51,419 bases of DNA. It comes from Nitrospirota bacterium. Lineage in GTDB: Bacteria > Nitrospirota > Nitrospiria > JACQBW01. Shown one piece after another: positions 51,358 to 51,419 of the stretch (positions are counted from its first letter, which is position 1; each line of letters begins with the position of its first letter). The notes beneath the pieces are model-generated. The model ran no database searches. It saw only the letters and a program-made list of their open reading frames with translations, and was not told the origin of the DNA. The DNA lies in NCBI GenBank assembly GCA_016194305.1, contig JACQBW010000003.1, positions 103,224-154,642 on the forward strand, in the 5' to 3' direction. The position numbers and the translations under genes are program-made.

Positions 51358-51419
51358 TCTCCTTTTTCTTTGTAATCATGGCCATCAATTCCGCTTCGCA
51401 GACGACCTCATTGTTGACA
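51209..51419 (-). CDS. fabZ: 3-hydroxyacyl-ACP dehydratase FabZ, C-terminal fragment with abnormal end
   Basis: The right edge cuts the gene. The visible end reads NNEVVCEAELMAMI (51374-51415), the usual C terminus of FabZ, which dehydrates 3-hydroxyacyl-ACP. FabZ should stop within a few codons, but this frame runs on for about 55 codons into lpxA and stops only at 51209-51211. The tail has no FabZ-like composition. One extra base in the A5 run at 51363-51367 would give a stop at 51354-51356 overlapping the lpxA ATG (ATGA), so a frameshift in the DNA or the assembly, or slippage on translation, is suspected. Confidence 0.7.
   Translation of the reverse strand, partial: VNNEVVCEAELMAMITKKKENEYSHVQTSDSHYSSERKTRRKCRNRSLHNYRGVRPCEKRNINWIALCD

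Noticed and set aside
1-51419. CRISPR arrays, insertion sequences, toxin-antitoxin or defence islands
   Set aside because: No regularly spaced repeats, transposase, integrase or recognisable defence proteins were found on either strand.

Overview
The window looks like a chromosomal segment of a Gram-negative (diderm) bacterium. The strongest evidence is an almost complete lipid A and LPS-core assembly line: fabZ end, lpxA, lpxI, an Idh/MocA oxidoreductase, lpxB, msbA, a DUF374 acyltransferase, waaA, lpxK, lpxL and a heptosyltransferase/GmhB fusion. LpxI in place of LpxH, split methionine synthase, a c-type cytochrome/FGE-like fusion and many GT9/GT39 enzymes would suit a Nitrospirota-like or deltaproteobacterial-type organism. 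That placement is inference; no marker gene in the window settles it. Apart from pyrE, one tRNA, a two-gene glycan island and possibly one small ORF, everything is on the minus strand.

Layout. 1-1290: a cut TauE/SafE exporter, a 57-residue membrane protein, pyrE and tRNA-Leu(UAG). 1372-9073: glutamate dehydrogenase, two SDR oxidoreductases each followed by a copy of a ~120-bp palindromic repeat, a mini zinc ribbon, a nitronate-monooxygenase-like flavoprotein, and a B12-dependent methionine synthase whose reactivation domain is a separate overlapping gene. 9180-10178: a diheme cytochrome fused to a formylglycine-generating-enzyme-type domain. 10331-20294: a tightly packed, mostly overlapping minus-strand run (PAP2 phosphatase, GT39, GT9, polyprenyl-phosphate sugar synthase, GT39, PHP protein, SprT-like protease, a GalU-like protein lacking its nucleotide loop, squalene/phytoene-synthase-like protein, PanE-like reductase). 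It reads as a lipid-linked glycosylation module plus genes of unknown connection. 20439-23463: purD and purH, with a third repeat copy just after purH. 23501-27887: DUF4337 protein, methyltransferase, phosphomannomutase and GDP-mannose pyrophosphorylase, the last two supplying GDP-mannose.

27888-28199 is the only gene-free stretch over 300 bp and is a divergent promoter region. From it, a plus-strand pair (GT4 plus PIG-L deacetylase) runs to 30052, where it meets the long minus-strand LPS/surface-glycan operon that continues to the right edge. That operon holds three more GT9 enzymes, an O-antigen-ligase/polymerase-like protein, two GT2 enzymes, a second GT4 plus PIG-L pair, three methyltransferase-like proteins, a Trm112-like protein and the lipid A genes.

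How it works together: FabZ supplies the (3R)-hydroxyacyl/fatty-acid branch and LpxA, LpxI, LpxB, LpxK, WaaA and LpxL build Kdo-lipid A. GT9 enzymes add heptose-like core sugars, the fused GmhB domain helping to make the heptose donor. MsbA flips the product, and the GT2/GT4/PIG-L/methyltransferase genes elaborate the outer glycan. The most unusual items are the repeat family at 3' gene ends, the catalytic-lysine-less SDR, the degenerate GalU-like protein, the cytochrome-FGE fusion, the GT9-GmhB fusion, a 35-codon ORF coupled to lpxK, a nested inverted-repeat structure before waaA, and an fabZ frame that runs far into lpxA. I found no CRISPR array, insertion sequence, integrase or other clear defence or mobile system.
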